Below are positions 8,481 to 16,893 of a stretch of 64,000 nt of DNA, in pieces. The DNA comes from Candidatus Obscuribacterales bacterium. GTDB lineage: Bacteria; Cyanobacteriota; Vampirovibrionia; Obscuribacterales; Obscuribacteraceae. The stretch is taken from NCBI GenBank assembly GCA_021732025.1, contig JAKFVU010000034.1, forward strand, positions 186,001 to 250,000. The letters run 5' to 3'. Each line of letters starts with the position of its first letter. The stretch's first letter is position 1. The notes beneath the pieces are model-generated. The model saw nothing but the letters and a program-made list of their open reading frames with translations. It did not search any database and was not told the DNA's origin. Position numbers and translations under genes: made by a program.

Positions 8481-8894
8481 GTGTCAAATCCATTGAGTGG
8501 GGCTCCTTTGGGACCAACTAGCGTTGACGGTAAAACCATAGATGCCAGAACGGCAGCATTTCTTGCCGCCAATGCCTGTGAGAGCAAATTAGCTCAATCA
8601 ACAGTGATTCTCGATGTGGCCTCGGTAACTGTGTTAGCTGAATATTTTGTTTTTGCCGGTGGAGAATCGGCTGCACAAGTTAAAGCTATCGCAAATGCGG
8701 TAGACCAGGCTCTTGGAAGCCATGATTTCAAGCGCAAGTCTATTGAGGGAATGAGCGAAGCCCGTTGGGTCTTACTAGATTACGGCTCTGTGATAGTTCA
8801 CGTTCTGCAAGAAAAAGAGAGAAGCTTTTATAAAATCGAGCAGTTCTGGAACCACGCATTGATTGTTGATCGCCAAGAATGGGTAGAAGAATAA
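8481..8894 (+). CDS. rsfS: Ribosomal silencing factor RsfS (YbeB/Iojap family)
   Basis: The 137-residue protein matches the RsfS fold over its full length, with 'VILDVASVTVLAEYFVFAGG', 'SAAQVKAIANAVDQAL', 'EGMSEARWVLLDYGSVIVHV' and 'FYKIEQFWNHA'. RsfS binds L14 (uL14) on the large subunit and blocks subunit joining when nutrients are limited. In many bacteria rsfS sits beside nadD; it does not here. The GTG start at 8481 follows AAGGGA with a nine-base spacer. A short N-terminal extension of about 15 residues precedes the conserved domain. Confidence 0.95.
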   Translation: MSNPLSGAPLGPTSVDGKTIDARTAAFLAANACESKLAQSTVILDVASVTVLAEYFVFAGGESAAQVKAIANAVDQALGSHDFKRKSIEGMSEARWVLLDYGSVIVHVLQEKERSFYKIEQFWNHALIVDRQEWVEE

Positions 8895-8950
8895 GCGTAG
8901 GGTAATTTTTGCTCTGATATATGTTGAGGCGTTTTTGAGGGACATTTGCT

Positions 8951-10099
8951 ATGAGCTTTAGGACCAGGCTACAGGGGTTCGTCGATAGCCGGCAGAAGAT
9001 TCAAATCTGGTACGGTATGGGTTGCCATAACACCGTCACTGGACGAGTGCTTTCTGTTGACCATGACCACATTGACGTTGAGTCGTATTCGCATGAGAGC
9101 GACGGCCAAATTCACATTCGCCGCATACTAGTTCCGTTGCACTTAATTTTGCACATCGACATAACCTCTGCTGAGGTCAGTGAAGATGATGAAGGAGCGC
9201 TAGTCACCGAAAAGGAGTCTAAGGGGAGCGGTTCGTCAGTTTCCGTAATTGACTTACCTGATGCTCCCCGTGGATACGCTGTACGGATACTTTCCCAGCT
9301 TAATTCTCAGTATTCCAATCGCTTTTCACGTATGACCGCTGGTCCTGGCGGAATTTACTTCTCTTGTGACGGTTCTGTTTGGTTTATCGACGGTAATGGC
9401 CAATTGAGCGAGTACGCTCGCATTCGTGGTAACAGCACGATTTCAGGCCTGCGCTTCGACCGTAAAGGCGTTCTGTACGTCGCTACTATTCAGGGCACAG
9501 TCTATAAAATTGACCCCAACAAGTCTGGTCGCATTCTCGCTCAGCTTGATGGCAATCTCACGGGCGGCGGCACCTTCTTGTCTGATATCGCCATCGGTGC
9601 CCGCGAAGAAGTCTATGTTTCCAATTTCCCTTCAAATACTGGTGGTGTCTTCAAGATAGACAAGACCGGTGAGTATGAAGTATTGCTCGGTGGCCCTGGC
9701 CACGGTACTCAAGGTCTACTACTTGAACGTGATGGCTTCCTCTGGTGTCTAGAACACGCCTCAGGTTGCGTAGTCAAACGTTCACTAGATGGACGTGAGG
9801 TAACTCGTATTCAGGTAGCTGAGTCCGAGAGTTTCAACTTTGCCGATGGTTACGACGGTAATTTAGCGATGGATAGCCTTGATCGGCTTTACATCACTGC
9901 CGGACGTGCCGGCACTGTCATCCGCGTTAATCGCGAAGGACGTGCCGAGACCTTCCTTACCGGTTTAGTTAATCCAACTGGTGTGGCATTCGGCCATGAC
10001 GGCGCGCTTTTCGTGCTTGAAGCTGGTCGCTCAAGAGTGCTTAAAGTAGCTGCTCTGGATAAAACTGAACGCAGTGAATCGGCTAAAGCTCTTTCGTAA
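8951..10099 (+). CDS. Sm-like N-terminal domain fused to an NHL/SMP-30-type beta-propeller
   Basis: Residues 1-85 form a small beta-barrel-like module ('KIQIWYGMGCHNTVTGRVLS', 'DHIDVESY', 'RILVPLHLILHIDI') that resembles Sm/Hfq-like folds. After an acidic linker, residues about 105-375 contain repeated propeller blades, e.g. 'GLRFDRKGVLYVATIQGTVY', 'DIAIGAREEVYVSNFP', 'LAMDSLDRLYITAG' and 'TGVAFGHDGALFVLE', typical of SMP-30/NHL/Vgb-like six-bladed propellers. There is no signal peptide, so it is probably cytoplasmic. The substrate is unknown; the propeller may bind a ligand or protein and the Sm-like part may oligomerise or bind RNA. ATG follows GAGGG with good spacing. Confidence 0.72.
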   Translation: MSFRTRLQGFVDSRQKIQIWYGMGCHNTVTGRVLSVDHDHIDVESYSHESDGQIHIRRILVPLHLILHIDITSAEVSEDDEGALVTEKESKGSGSSVSVIDLPDAPRGYAVRILSQLNSQYSNRFSRMTAGPGGIYFSCDGSVWFIDGNGQLSEYARIRGNSTISGLRFDRKGVLYVATIQGTVYKIDPNKSGRILAQLDGNLTGGGTFLSDIAIGAREEVYVSNFPSNTGGVFKIDKTGEYEVLLGGPGHGTQGLLLERDGFLWCLEHASGCVVKRSLDGREVTRIQVAESESFNFADGYDGNLAMDSLDRLYITAGRAGTVIRVNREGRAETFLTGLVNPTGVAFGHDGALFVLEAGRSRVLKVAALDKTERSESAKALS

Positions 10100-10131
10100 A
10101 ACAGTTCACAGCCTGTCATTTTGCACTAATA

Positions 10132-10169
10132 AAAACAGTCAGATTTTTTACAAAAAATCTGACTGTTTT
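10132..10169. terminator. Bidirectional terminator (18-bp perfect inverted repeat)
   Basis: Arms 10132-10149 and 10152-10169 are perfect inverted copies with a two-base centre, rich in A at the start and T at the end, so both strands give a stem plus U-tract. It sits between the convergent propeller gene and acyl-CoA ligase gene. Confidence 0.9.
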
Positions 10170-10206
10170 GTATTTACGATTTTGCTCTAACCCCGGACTT
10201 ACTTGC

Positions 10207-12123
10207 TTACTTAGCGAGAGCTGCTAATTCGCGGCTTTCGTGCTCAGCTGCTACTGGGTCGTGGCTGTTATACATTTGATCAATTAGCGATTTGTAATTA
10301 CGTCCAACGACGTTGCGTTTGATCTTGAGAGTGGCAGTCAGTTCACCAGCTTCGACTGAAAGTTCATTGGCGAGAATAGCAAAGCGTTTTACTTGCTCAT
10401 AGTCGGCCAAGTCTTTAGAGCGGGCTTGTAGTTCTTTCTTGAGGAAGCCTAGCAAACTAGAAGAGCGGCTTAAATCGAAGTAAGAATCAAACTCCCAATT
10501 GCGCTCGCGAGCAAAGTCGCAGGCCGCTTGTTCATCAAGAGTAATGAGAGCGACCAAGTGTTTTTGCTTGTCGCCAAATACCACTGCTTGAGTGACAAAT
10601 GGCACCGTCTTCAATACCGCTTCGACTTTTTGTGGAGCAATGTTCTTACCGGCAGAATTGATGATCAAATCTTTCTTGCGATCGGTAATTTTCAGGTAGC
10701 CATCGGCGTCTATTGTGCCGATATCACCGGTTTTGAACCACTCGCCTTCAAAGGCCTCAGCTGTAGCTTCAGGATTGTTGTAATAGCCTTTAAAGATAGT
10801 TGGACCCTTAACCAAGATTTCGCCATCTTCAGCTAGCTTCTGATGAACAGAGTCGACAGCGGGGCCGACTGTGCCAATTTTTACATGGCCGATACGATTG
10901 ACGTTAGTTGGGGCTGAAGTTTCAGTCAATCCATAGCCTTCAAGAGTATTGATGCCAACTGCATTGAAGAAAGTCAGTACTTCTTTGGTAGCAGGAGCGC
11001 CACCACTAACAATGATTTTTAGATTCGGTCCGATACGCTGCCGTAGTTTGGCCAATACCAATTTGTCGGCAATTTTGTGTTTGGCCCAGAGTAGTGGCCC
11101 CACTTTCTTGCCTTCACCGTGACATTCAACCACTTCACTACCGACTGCTAGACCCCAGTCGATCATTTTACGAGTGCGTCCAGAAGCGCCGTCTATGCCG
11201 CTTTTGACTTTTGCATAGATGCGGTCTAGAACCCTTGGCACCACTAAGATTGTAGTTGGCTCCACTTCAATCATATTGCGGCCCATCATTTCTATACTTT
11301 CAGCAAAAGCACAGACGCCGCCATAGGTGAGCCAGTAAAATTCGCCGCAAATGCGTTCAAATATATGTGATAGAGGCAGGTATGAAAGATAGACCGCGCG
11401 CTCATCTTCAGAAAGAATTGGCTTCATGTCTTCGATCACGGCCATGATATTGCCATGGGTCAGAGCCACACCTTTGGGAACTCCTGTTGTACCCGAGGTG
11501 TAAATGATTGTGGCAACGCCATCTTTTGGTGTGCTCTTCATTCTGTCTTCGAGAATTTTCAAGTGAGCTGTATCAAGGCTGGCGCCTAGCTTGCGTACAG
11601 ATTCAATGTCAGCAAGAAGACCGTTGGGCAAATTGTATTTGACAGCTAATTCGTCCACCGATTTGACATCAGCAGGTAAGAAAAACAGCACAATTTTTTG
11701 CACTGTAGGAATAGAATCTCTCACTGCTAGAGCCCGTTTGAGCAGACTTTCGTTTTGGACAAAAAGTACTTTTGCTTGCGAATTATTGATAATAAAATCA
11801 ATGTCGTTAGCTGAAGAAGTTGGATATACAGGTACCGAGATGGCGCCATTAGATATGGTGGCAAGGTCGGCGGCAACCCAGTAGTGAGTGGTGGATGAAA
11901 AAATCGCCGCTTTCTCGCCAGCTTTGAGACCCAGGGTCATCAAGCCAAGTGCAATCTGCTGCACGAGTTTGCTGAACTCACGCCAGTTCATGCTGCGATA
12001 CGGTTCTTTTTTCTCTTTGTACTCAACACAGTTGAGATGGTCGAGCTGTTTGGCACGAGCAAAGAAGACTGCCGCAATATTGCGATCAGTAATACTATCG
12101 GATATCTTCCGATCCACGAGCAT
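10207..12123 (-). CDS. Long-chain fatty acid-CoA ligase (AMP-binding)
   Basis: At about 638 residues it matches the FadD15/long-chain acyl-CoA synthetase group. Visible motifs are the ATP-binding 'TIIYTSGTTGVPKGVALTHG', 'LPLSHIFERICGEFYW', 'LEGYGLTETS', 'WFKTGDIGTIDADGYLKITD' and 'RKKDLIINSAGKNIAPQKVE'. It activates fatty acids to acyl-AMP and then acyl-CoA at the membrane face. I chose ATG at 12123 because GAGGTG lies six bases upstream; GTG at 12132 adds three residues. A perfect TATAAT lies 31 bases upstream. It could feed beta-oxidation through the ETF operon elsewhere in the window, or phospholipid synthesis. Confidence 0.93.
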   Translation of the reverse strand: MLVDRKISDSITDRNIAAVFFARAKQLDHLNCVEYKEKKEPYRSMNWREFSKLVQQIALGLMTLGLKAGEKAAIFSSTTHYWVAADLATISNGAISVPVYPTSSANDIDFIINNSQAKVLFVQNESLLKRALAVRDSIPTVQKIVLFFLPADVKSVDELAVKYNLPNGLLADIESVRKLGASLDTAHLKILEDRMKSTPKDGVATIIYTSGTTGVPKGVALTHGNIMAVIEDMKPILSEDERAVYLSYLPLSHIFERICGEFYWLTYGGVCAFAESIEMMGRNMIEVEPTTILVVPRVLDRIYAKVKSGIDGASGRTRKMIDWGLAVGSEVVECHGEGKKVGPLLWAKHKIADKLVLAKLRQRIGPNLKIIVSGGAPATKEVLTFFNAVGINTLEGYGLTETSAPTNVNRIGHVKIGTVGPAVDSVHQKLAEDGEILVKGPTIFKGYYNNPEATAEAFEGEWFKTGDIGTIDADGYLKITDRKKDLIINSAGKNIAPQKVEAVLKTVPFVTQAVVFGDKQKHLVALITLDEQAACDFARERNWEFDSYFDLSRSSSLLGFLKKELQARSKDLADYEQVKRFAILANELSVEAGELTATLKIKRNVVGRNYKSLIDQMYNSHDPVAAEHESRELAALAK

Positions 12124-12153
12124 GTAAAGCACCTCAGATTCCCAGCAGGCGTT

Positions 12154-12159
12154 ATTATA
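12154..12159 (-). promoter_or_regulatory. -10 box of the acyl-CoA ligase gene
   Basis: A perfect TATAAT on the minus strand lies 31 bases before the ATG at 12123. No clear -35 is seen at 17 bases, so an activator may be needed. Confidence 0.45.
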
Positions 12160-12246
12160 ATAGGTTTTCAGTATGCCGAATGAAGCCTAAATTATCTGCG
12201 CCTGAGAAAGCCTGTTCTAAGGCTTCAATTGGGCAATTTTTCAGTA

Positions 12247-12277
12247 AATGAGCAGCATTATAAGCTGCTCATTTTTT
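12247..12277 (-). terminator. Hairpin after the alpha/beta hydrolase gene
   Basis: AATGAGCAGC (12247-12256) and GCTGCTCATT (12264-12273) form a ten-pair stem immediately after the minus-strand stop. On the minus strand the tail is TTTACTG, a weak U-tract. Confidence 0.65.
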
Positions 12278-13166
12278 AAGAGACTGACAATCTTTCTTTA
12301 GAGACTTCGTCCATCCATGTAGATAGCAGTTCGACTAGCTCGTCTAAAACGGGGTCAAACATTAGGTCGTGCCAAGCTTCAGGGAAGGAGTGCTGGCGTT
12401 TGCTTGGAGCATTGAGGCGATCGAAGATCGCTTGGCTGACGGTATTGTTCACAATGGTCTCTTGACCCGATGTGAACATATAGGCAGGGCAAGAAATTTT
12501 GCGTGGTGAAGACTTGGTTTCTTGAGTGAGTTTGAGTAGCTCTAACAATGTACGAGCGGTCAATACAAATTTGCGATCAGGATCGTTAGCAAGCCAGTTG
12601 CGCACCTGGGGCTCGCGGGTGATTTGATCTGTGGTGTAAGGCAAAGTGATTTCGTTGTCAGGTTGCAGAAGAGCCGTGGTTATGGCTTTCAGCCTGTATG
12701 TCAATTTGAACATGTCAGGATGACCATCGAAGCCAGGTGAAAACATGACCAGGCCAGAGGGGCTAATTTGGCTCAAAGCTTTGAGGGCAACCACAGCGCC
12801 CATGCTATTTCCCATGACAAAGATGGGGCGGTCCCCGACGGTGTCTCGTAGGTGTTCATAGGCGTCTTTAAGGTCATTGAGCCATTGTTGCTTCATCATC
12901 AAGACTTGGTCAGTGCGTTTGCCAAATCCAACTTGGTCGTAGGCAAGAGCGAAGATTCTCTTCACTTTTAAGCGCCTGGCAAGTGCTTCGAACCAGCCAC
13001 TATGGGCGCCCAGCCCGTGTACAAGCAAAACAGCGGCGCGGCAATCTGACGACGAGCCCCAAGTGCGCGCCTTAATCATGTGATTTTCGCCTTGAGTCAG
13101 AGGCTGAGATCGTGGGACGATGTCAACGAATGAACAAGTCGGAGTGAGCTTAATATCCTGTGTCAT
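12276..13166 (-). CDS. Alpha/beta hydrolase, monoacylglycerol lipase-like
   Basis: The 296-residue protein has the lid-type hydrolase layout: oxyanion region 'VLLVHGLGAHSGW', nucleophile elbow 'FVMGNSMGA' (GxSxG) and catalytic His in 'EAWHDLMFDP'. The region between them matches serine aminopeptidase S33/monoacylglycerol lipase-like proteins ('ALAYDQVGFGKR'). There is no signal peptide. Likely substrates are acylglycerols or other esters; the neighbouring acyl-CoA ligase supports a lipid role but is probably transcribed separately (own TATAAT and hairpin). ATG at 13166 follows the -10 by only 11 bases, so the leader is about five bases and no Shine-Dalgarno is possible. Confidence 0.85.
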   Translation of the reverse strand: MTQDIKLTPTCSFVDIVPRSQPLTQGENHMIKARTWGSSSDCRAAVLLVHGLGAHSGWFEALARRLKVKRIFALAYDQVGFGKRTDQVLMMKQQWLNDLKDAYEHLRDTVGDRPIFVMGNSMGAVVALKALSQISPSGLVMFSPGFDGHPDMFKLTYRLKAITTALLQPDNEITLPYTTDQITREPQVRNWLANDPDRKFVLTARTLLELLKLTQETKSSPRKISCPAYMFTSGQETIVNNTVSQAIFDRLNAPSKRQHSFPEAWHDLMFDPVLDELVELLSTWMDEVSKERLSVS

Positions 13167-13177
13167 AACTGAGCGAT

Positions 13178-13183
13178 ATTATA
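13178..13183 (-). promoter_or_regulatory. -10 box giving a near-leaderless hydrolase mRNA
   Basis: A perfect TATAAT on the minus strand ends 11 bases before the ATG at 13166, predicting transcription start about five bases before the start codon. Confidence 0.45.
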
Positions 13184-13246
13184 GCTTCTGATACCACTTA
13201 AGATGTCTAGTCTCACGCGAATCCCTTTTTAGTCACTGGAAAATCA

Positions 13247-14815
13247 ATGTTCGGTAAGGACGGCTCTAGAAGCGAATCTTCATCATCTACTCCCCCAGGA
13301 GAAGATGACCATGCTCGGGCTCCTAAAGAGGGCAAGGGTGTTCCCTTCGTTGTAATTGGATTGATAGTTTGCACTCTTCTTGCGATTGGTTACATTGTCT
13401 TTACGCCGAAAGAAACGCCCCTAGGAAAAGCGGCCAGCATGGTTCGTTCAAATAAGGCAGCGTCAGCCGTGCCCTTGCTTGAAGAGTTGGTTCAGCAGAA
13501 CCCGGCCGATGTCGGTGTCTACCCCTGGTTAGCACAGGCCTACTTAGCCACCGATCGCTTTGCCGAGGGTCGTACCGCTTTAGACACGGCTTTCAGGGTG
13601 CGCTGTCAAGATGTCAACTTGGCTCCCGTTGTTGATAGCTATTCGACCTACTACCAAAATCACAATCATTATGAAGAAGCTGAGCGTCTCTACAACTCGG
13701 CCTTGCAGGTAGTCAAGCCCGCCGAGCTAGCTAATAGTCGAGCAAGAATGTATTTGCGCTGGTCGGAAGCGAACCTAGCCAATGGTGCTATTGACAGCGC
13801 TGTGACTCATTTGAGCAAAGCTTGGCAGTATGCCGACAGTCTAGATGAACCCCTAAAATCACAAGTGCCCCATCGATTGGCCGAGTGCTACCGCCAATTA
13901 GCAGCTTTGGCTGAAACTAGAGACAAAGATGAAGAGCAGGCTATCGCCATGCTCGAGAAGAGTCTGACCGTGAGTGACGAACCAGGCACTCGTATTGCTC
14001 TTGCTGCCCTCTATAGCAAGCGCAAAGACGCAAGTAAAGCGATTGCTAATTACGAAATAGTTTGTAAGCAAGATGCTAACAATCTAGAAGTAAGGCACCG
14101 CTTAATTGAGCTATTGTTGGCTAAAAAAGACCTTGTTCGCGCTCAAGAGGCCCTAACTGAGCTGGTTGATAAAGAAAAGAGTTTCGACAATTACGAGCTA
14201 CTCGCCAGCCTCAATTTGAAATTGCAAAACTATCCCGGGGCAGTGCGTTCACTTGAAGAAGCTGTATCACTTAAGCCCGAGTCATCGATTTCGCTTCTCA
14301 AGCAGCTTCTCACCACACTTAATACCTGGAGTGCCATTTTAATCAAAGAGAATAAAGCGCAGGAGGCACTGTCTGTAAAAGGACACGCTGAGCGAGTATC
14401 TGAACAATTGACTATGCTTATAAAAGAGCAGAAGAAAGATGAGGTCAAACCAGAAGCAGCCAAAGCTGATAAGTGGAATCCAGGCACTCCGCCGATATCG
14501 GTTATTTCCTCAAGAAACTGGTTGGCCAAAGGTAGTTTGACACCTGAAGGTGAAATCAAGATCAAAAACATTTCGGGAGAGGCTGTTAGTGACCTTTCAT
14601 TGACGGCCGTTTTCTACGATAATACAAAGAGACGCACCAATGGCTCAGTTGGGCTGCCAGTTGCTAATCCATCATCTATTGCCTTTGCACCTGGGGCAGA
14701 GCGCACGCTTTATTTTTCGTGTCCGAACATAGTAAAAGATGATCACCAGCTTGCCGTTATCATCTATTGGAAAGGAAAACTACTGCAAGAATTTCCGGTT
14801 GTGAAGCAGCATTAG
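13247..14815 (+). CDS. Membrane-anchored TPR protein with C-terminal FxLYD-like domain
   Basis: The 522-residue protein has a polar Ser/Pro-rich N-terminus, one membrane segment (about 36-56, 'VIGLIVCTLLAIGYIVF') and then TPR-like helical repeats from about 60 to 365 ('SAVPLLEELVQQNPADVGVY', 'GTRIALAALYSKRKDASKAI'). After a charged Lys/Glu linker, residues about 420-522 form a beta-sandwich-like unit ('SLTPEGEIKIKNISGEAVSD', 'PGAERTLYFSCP') resembling FxLYD domains. The topology suggests the repeats lie outside the cytoplasm. The function is probably scaffolding. It heads a four-gene plus-strand group with 28-base or smaller gaps. Confidence 0.75.
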   Translation: MFGKDGSRSESSSSTPPGEDDHARAPKEGKGVPFVVIGLIVCTLLAIGYIVFTPKETPLGKAASMVRSNKAASAVPLLEELVQQNPADVGVYPWLAQAYLATDRFAEGRTALDTAFRVRCQDVNLAPVVDSYSTYYQNHNHYEEAERLYNSALQVVKPAELANSRARMYLRWSEANLANGAIDSAVTHLSKAWQYADSLDEPLKSQVPHRLAECYRQLAALAETRDKDEEQAIAMLEKSLTVSDEPGTRIALAALYSKRKDASKAIANYEIVCKQDANNLEVRHRLIELLLAKKDLVRAQEALTELVDKEKSFDNYELLASLNLKLQNYPGAVRSLEEAVSLKPESSISLLKQLLTTLNTWSAILIKENKAQEALSVKGHAERVSEQLTMLIKEQKKDEVKPEAAKADKWNPGTPPISVISSRNWLAKGSLTPEGEIKIKNISGEAVSDLSLTAVFYDNTKRRTNGSVGLPVANPSSIAFAPGAERTLYFSCPNIVKDDHQLAVIIYWKGKLLQEFPVVKQH

Positions 14816-14830
14816 GTTTGTAGAAAATCG

Positions 14831-14837
14831 TATAACT
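14831..14837 (+). promoter_or_regulatory. Candidate -10 box for a leaderless internal transcript
   Basis: TATAACT lies directly before the ATG at 14844 with no Shine-Dalgarno between them; the same heptamer precedes the ppx start at the same distance. It would allow the downstream genes to be expressed apart from the TPR gene. Confidence 0.35.
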
Positions 14838-14843
14838 GAATAA

Positions 14844-15407
14844 ATGCAAGAAAATTTCAATCCTGAACCAGTCAAAACAGACGCCAATCTACAGAATGAT
14901 ATTTCTGTGCCAGATACGGTTGCGCCAGCTCCGGTTGTGCCAGCCTGTCGTCATGAGTATGTGCGTATTTTTCAGAGAAGACTAAAGGGGCTTGATCGTC
15001 GTTTAGTGTCAACCAAGGCTTATTTACCTATTGGTTTTAAAATTGGTGACTTTGGTCATCTTGGTGAAAACAGTTATTGTTTCTGCACCAAATGTAGAGC
15101 GCGCCTTTATCCTAAGCGAACTCAAGCTGACAAGCTGCAGGCTCGCTTGGCTGCAGCTGCCGGAAAGCTTAGTGCTGAACAAGCAGCCCTCGCTGATCAA
15201 GATTTACTCGATGAAGTAGGCTCAGATTTGATGCAAGAAGTATTGAATGAGTTTTCATCTGAGAAGCTATCTGCCGATAGAATCGGCATCGATATTCATG
15301 TGGAAGAGCTTGAGCCTGAGATGGTCGACGTTCAAGATATCGAAGCGGAAGGGGTCAAACTCTCAGACGAGGAGGATAGCTGTGCGTTGTCGGAAGAAGA
15401 AAACTAA
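14844..15407 (+). CDS. Unknown protein with a Cys/His cluster
   Basis: This encodes 187 residues. An N-terminal Pro/Val-rich segment is followed by 'ACRHEYVRIF' and, about 45 residues later, 'YCFCTKCRARLYP'. The C/H and CxCxxC residues could bind a zinc ion (ribbon-like). The C-terminal half is very acidic and helical. No signal peptide or membrane segment is visible. I do not recognise a family. It overlaps the start of the next small gene by 26 bases, and the whole group 13247-16147 looks co-transcribed. Confidence 0.65.
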   Translation: MQENFNPEPVKTDANLQNDISVPDTVAPAPVVPACRHEYVRIFQRRLKGLDRRLVSTKAYLPIGFKIGDFGHLGENSYCFCTKCRARLYPKRTQADKLQARLAAAAGKLSAEQAALADQDLLDEVGSDLMQEVLNEFSSEKLSADRIGIDIHVEELEPEMVDVQDIEAEGVKLSDEEDSCALSEEEN

Positions 15408-15552
15408 AGGCTGGCTGCATTTATTAGACCGCATCATGTTTTTTAGCGCAGTGGTGCCACCAGGCTATATTATTTACCGCTTTGTGCGTTGGTTCATTAG
15501 GCAAGAAGACGGCCTTAGCCAGTCACAAGATACTGACGAAGCATACGACTGA
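15382..15552 (+). CDS. Small single-span membrane protein
   Basis: This 56-residue gene starts at GTG 15382, seven bases after a strong GAGGAGG ribosome-binding site that lies within the upstream coding region. The protein has a Lys/Arg-rich N-terminus ('RCRKKKTKGW'), one hydrophobic segment ('IMFFSAVVPPGYIIYRFV') and an acidic C-terminus. The charge pattern fits N-terminus inside. The gene ends 13 bases before the next one. It is too short for family assignment; the strong Shine-Dalgarno and operon position are the main support. Confidence 0.55.
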   Translation: MRCRKKKTKGWLHLLDRIMFFSAVVPPGYIIYRFVRWFIRQEDGLSQSQDTDEAYD

Positions 15553-15565
15553 TTGCGAGTAAATA

Positions 15566-16147
15566 ATGAGTCGTTATCTATTGAGAGTATTTCGCGCAGC
15601 ATTAGTTAGCTCTTTAGGGCTGGGCGGCGGCATTGGCCTCTTGATAATGATCATTGTTTTGACTAATAAGAACGAGCCCAACGCCTTTCATTATGGCTTG
15701 ATGGCTGGCCTTACTATTGGTGGCATCTTTGCCCTATTTACTATTGCAGTGCTGCTGCCGCTTGACCTCAGTGCTCATGTCTTTCTCAGCAAGGGTCGCT
15801 ACCATCAAATTTGGGAGCTTGAGCAAACCCGAGAAATTGAGGTGAGCGGCACCGGAAAACAAGTCTTACATGCTGCTCGTCAGGCACTATTGGTAGTGCC
15901 CTATGTCACCCGAGTGTCTGATGATGTTGAGCACATGATTACTAGGGCGGCAAGTGGTCCAAGTTGGCGCTCTGGCGGCGAAGAAATGGAAGTAGAGCTC
16001 AATTGCAAAGCCGAGAACCAATGGCAAGTCAAAGTCGTAAGCCGACCGAGATCTAAAAACGTTGTTTTTGATTATGGCAAGAATTTTGAGAACGTCGAAA
16101 CTTGGATAGGACAGTTCGATACTCTTCTAAAAAACAGCCAGGCATAA
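15566..16147 (+). CDS. Two-span membrane protein of unknown function
   Basis: The 193-residue protein has two hydrophobic helices (about 10-33 and 44-67) separated by a short loop, followed by a soluble C-terminal domain of about 115 residues. That domain begins with 'EIEVSGTGKQVLHAARQALL' and contains 'WRSGGEEMEVELNCK', which looks like an alpha/beta domain facing the cytoplasm. No family recognised. It is the last gene of the 13247-16147 group; the gap to the small membrane protein is 13 bases. Confidence 0.7.
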   Translation: MSRYLLRVFRAALVSSLGLGGGIGLLIMIIVLTNKNEPNAFHYGLMAGLTIGGIFALFTIAVLLPLDLSAHVFLSKGRYHQIWELEQTREIEVSGTGKQVLHAARQALLVVPYVTRVSDDVEHMITRAASGPSWRSGGEEMEVELNCKAENQWQVKVVSRPRSKNVVFDYGKNFENVETWIGQFDTLLKNSQA

Positions 16148-16212
16148 AAGCTACAACCTTAGATGAACTAGAGTTGCAGCCTTGCTGCATGTTTTTAAAT
16201 TATGGGCCTTGT

Positions 16213-16782
16213 CTATTGTAGAAGGTCCGAAAGTTCGTCAGCATGCTCTTCTTCAACTGCCAAAATATCTTCTAGCAAACGTCTTGTTGTTGGGTCACTG
16301 CTACCGATGGTTTCGATCATGCCGCGATATGACTCGATAGCAATTCTCTCTGCCACTAGATCTTCTTTGATCATGTCTTTTAGATCGCTGCCGACCACAT
16401 ATTCAGCGTGACTTCTGGCTGTCAATGTGTCTGGATTGAGATCGGGCTCACCACCCAGCTGGGCGATGCGAAGGGCCAGCCTGTCTGCGTGTCCCAATTC
16501 TTCGTTTGAATGAGCTAGAAACTCCTGAGCTACTGACTCTGAATTGACTCCGCGGGCCATGTAAAAATGGCGGCGATACCGTAAGACACAGACCAACTCT
16601 GTGGCGAGCGACTCATTGAGCATTTCGATTAGTTTTTCACGATCTCCTGCATAATCAGAAGTCACCGCACCATCTTCGACATGGCGACGGGCTCTTTCTC
16701 TCATTTCACTAACGCATTGTTTTGGCTTGTTTGCAGCCTTAACATTGGTGTCGTTGCTGATGTTATTCATAGTACCGGTCAT
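16213..16782 (-). CDS. Bacterioferritin-like / ferritin-superfamily protein
   Basis: I use ATG at 16782 because GGAG lies eight bases upstream; an in-frame start at 16827 is less likely. The 189-residue protein has a four-helix ferritin-like bundle from about residue 45 with the di-iron ligand pattern: 'LATELVCVLRYRRHF' (Glu), 'HSNEELGHADRLA' (Glu, His), 'DLVAERIAIESYRGM' (Glu) and 'ILAVEEEHADEL' (Glu, His). This matches the Bfr/DUF892-like group that stores or oxidises iron or protects DNA from peroxide. The N-terminal 40 residues are polar and unrelated. It is monocistronic and opposed to its neighbours. Confidence 0.85.
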   Translation of the reverse strand: MTGTMNNISNDTNVKAANKPKQCVSEMRERARRHVEDGAVTSDYAGDREKLIEMLNESLATELVCVLRYRRHFYMARGVNSESVAQEFLAHSNEELGHADRLALRIAQLGGEPDLNPDTLTARSHAEYVVGSDLKDMIKEDLVAERIAIESYRGMIETIGSSDPTTRRLLEDILAVEEEHADELSDLLQ

Positions 16783-16893
16783 TGTTATTTCTCCACGTCT
16801 CATTTCAAATGCAAACTTGCAATGCAAGTGGCATTGAAGACTAACCTTGGTCTGATTAGTTCCACTTTTCGCTTAATGTGGTAATTTGGACCT

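Noticed and set aside
8248..8481. 77-codon frame before rsfS
   Set aside because: No Shine-Dalgarno, no protein features and it lies over repeats and a hairpin that look regulatory.
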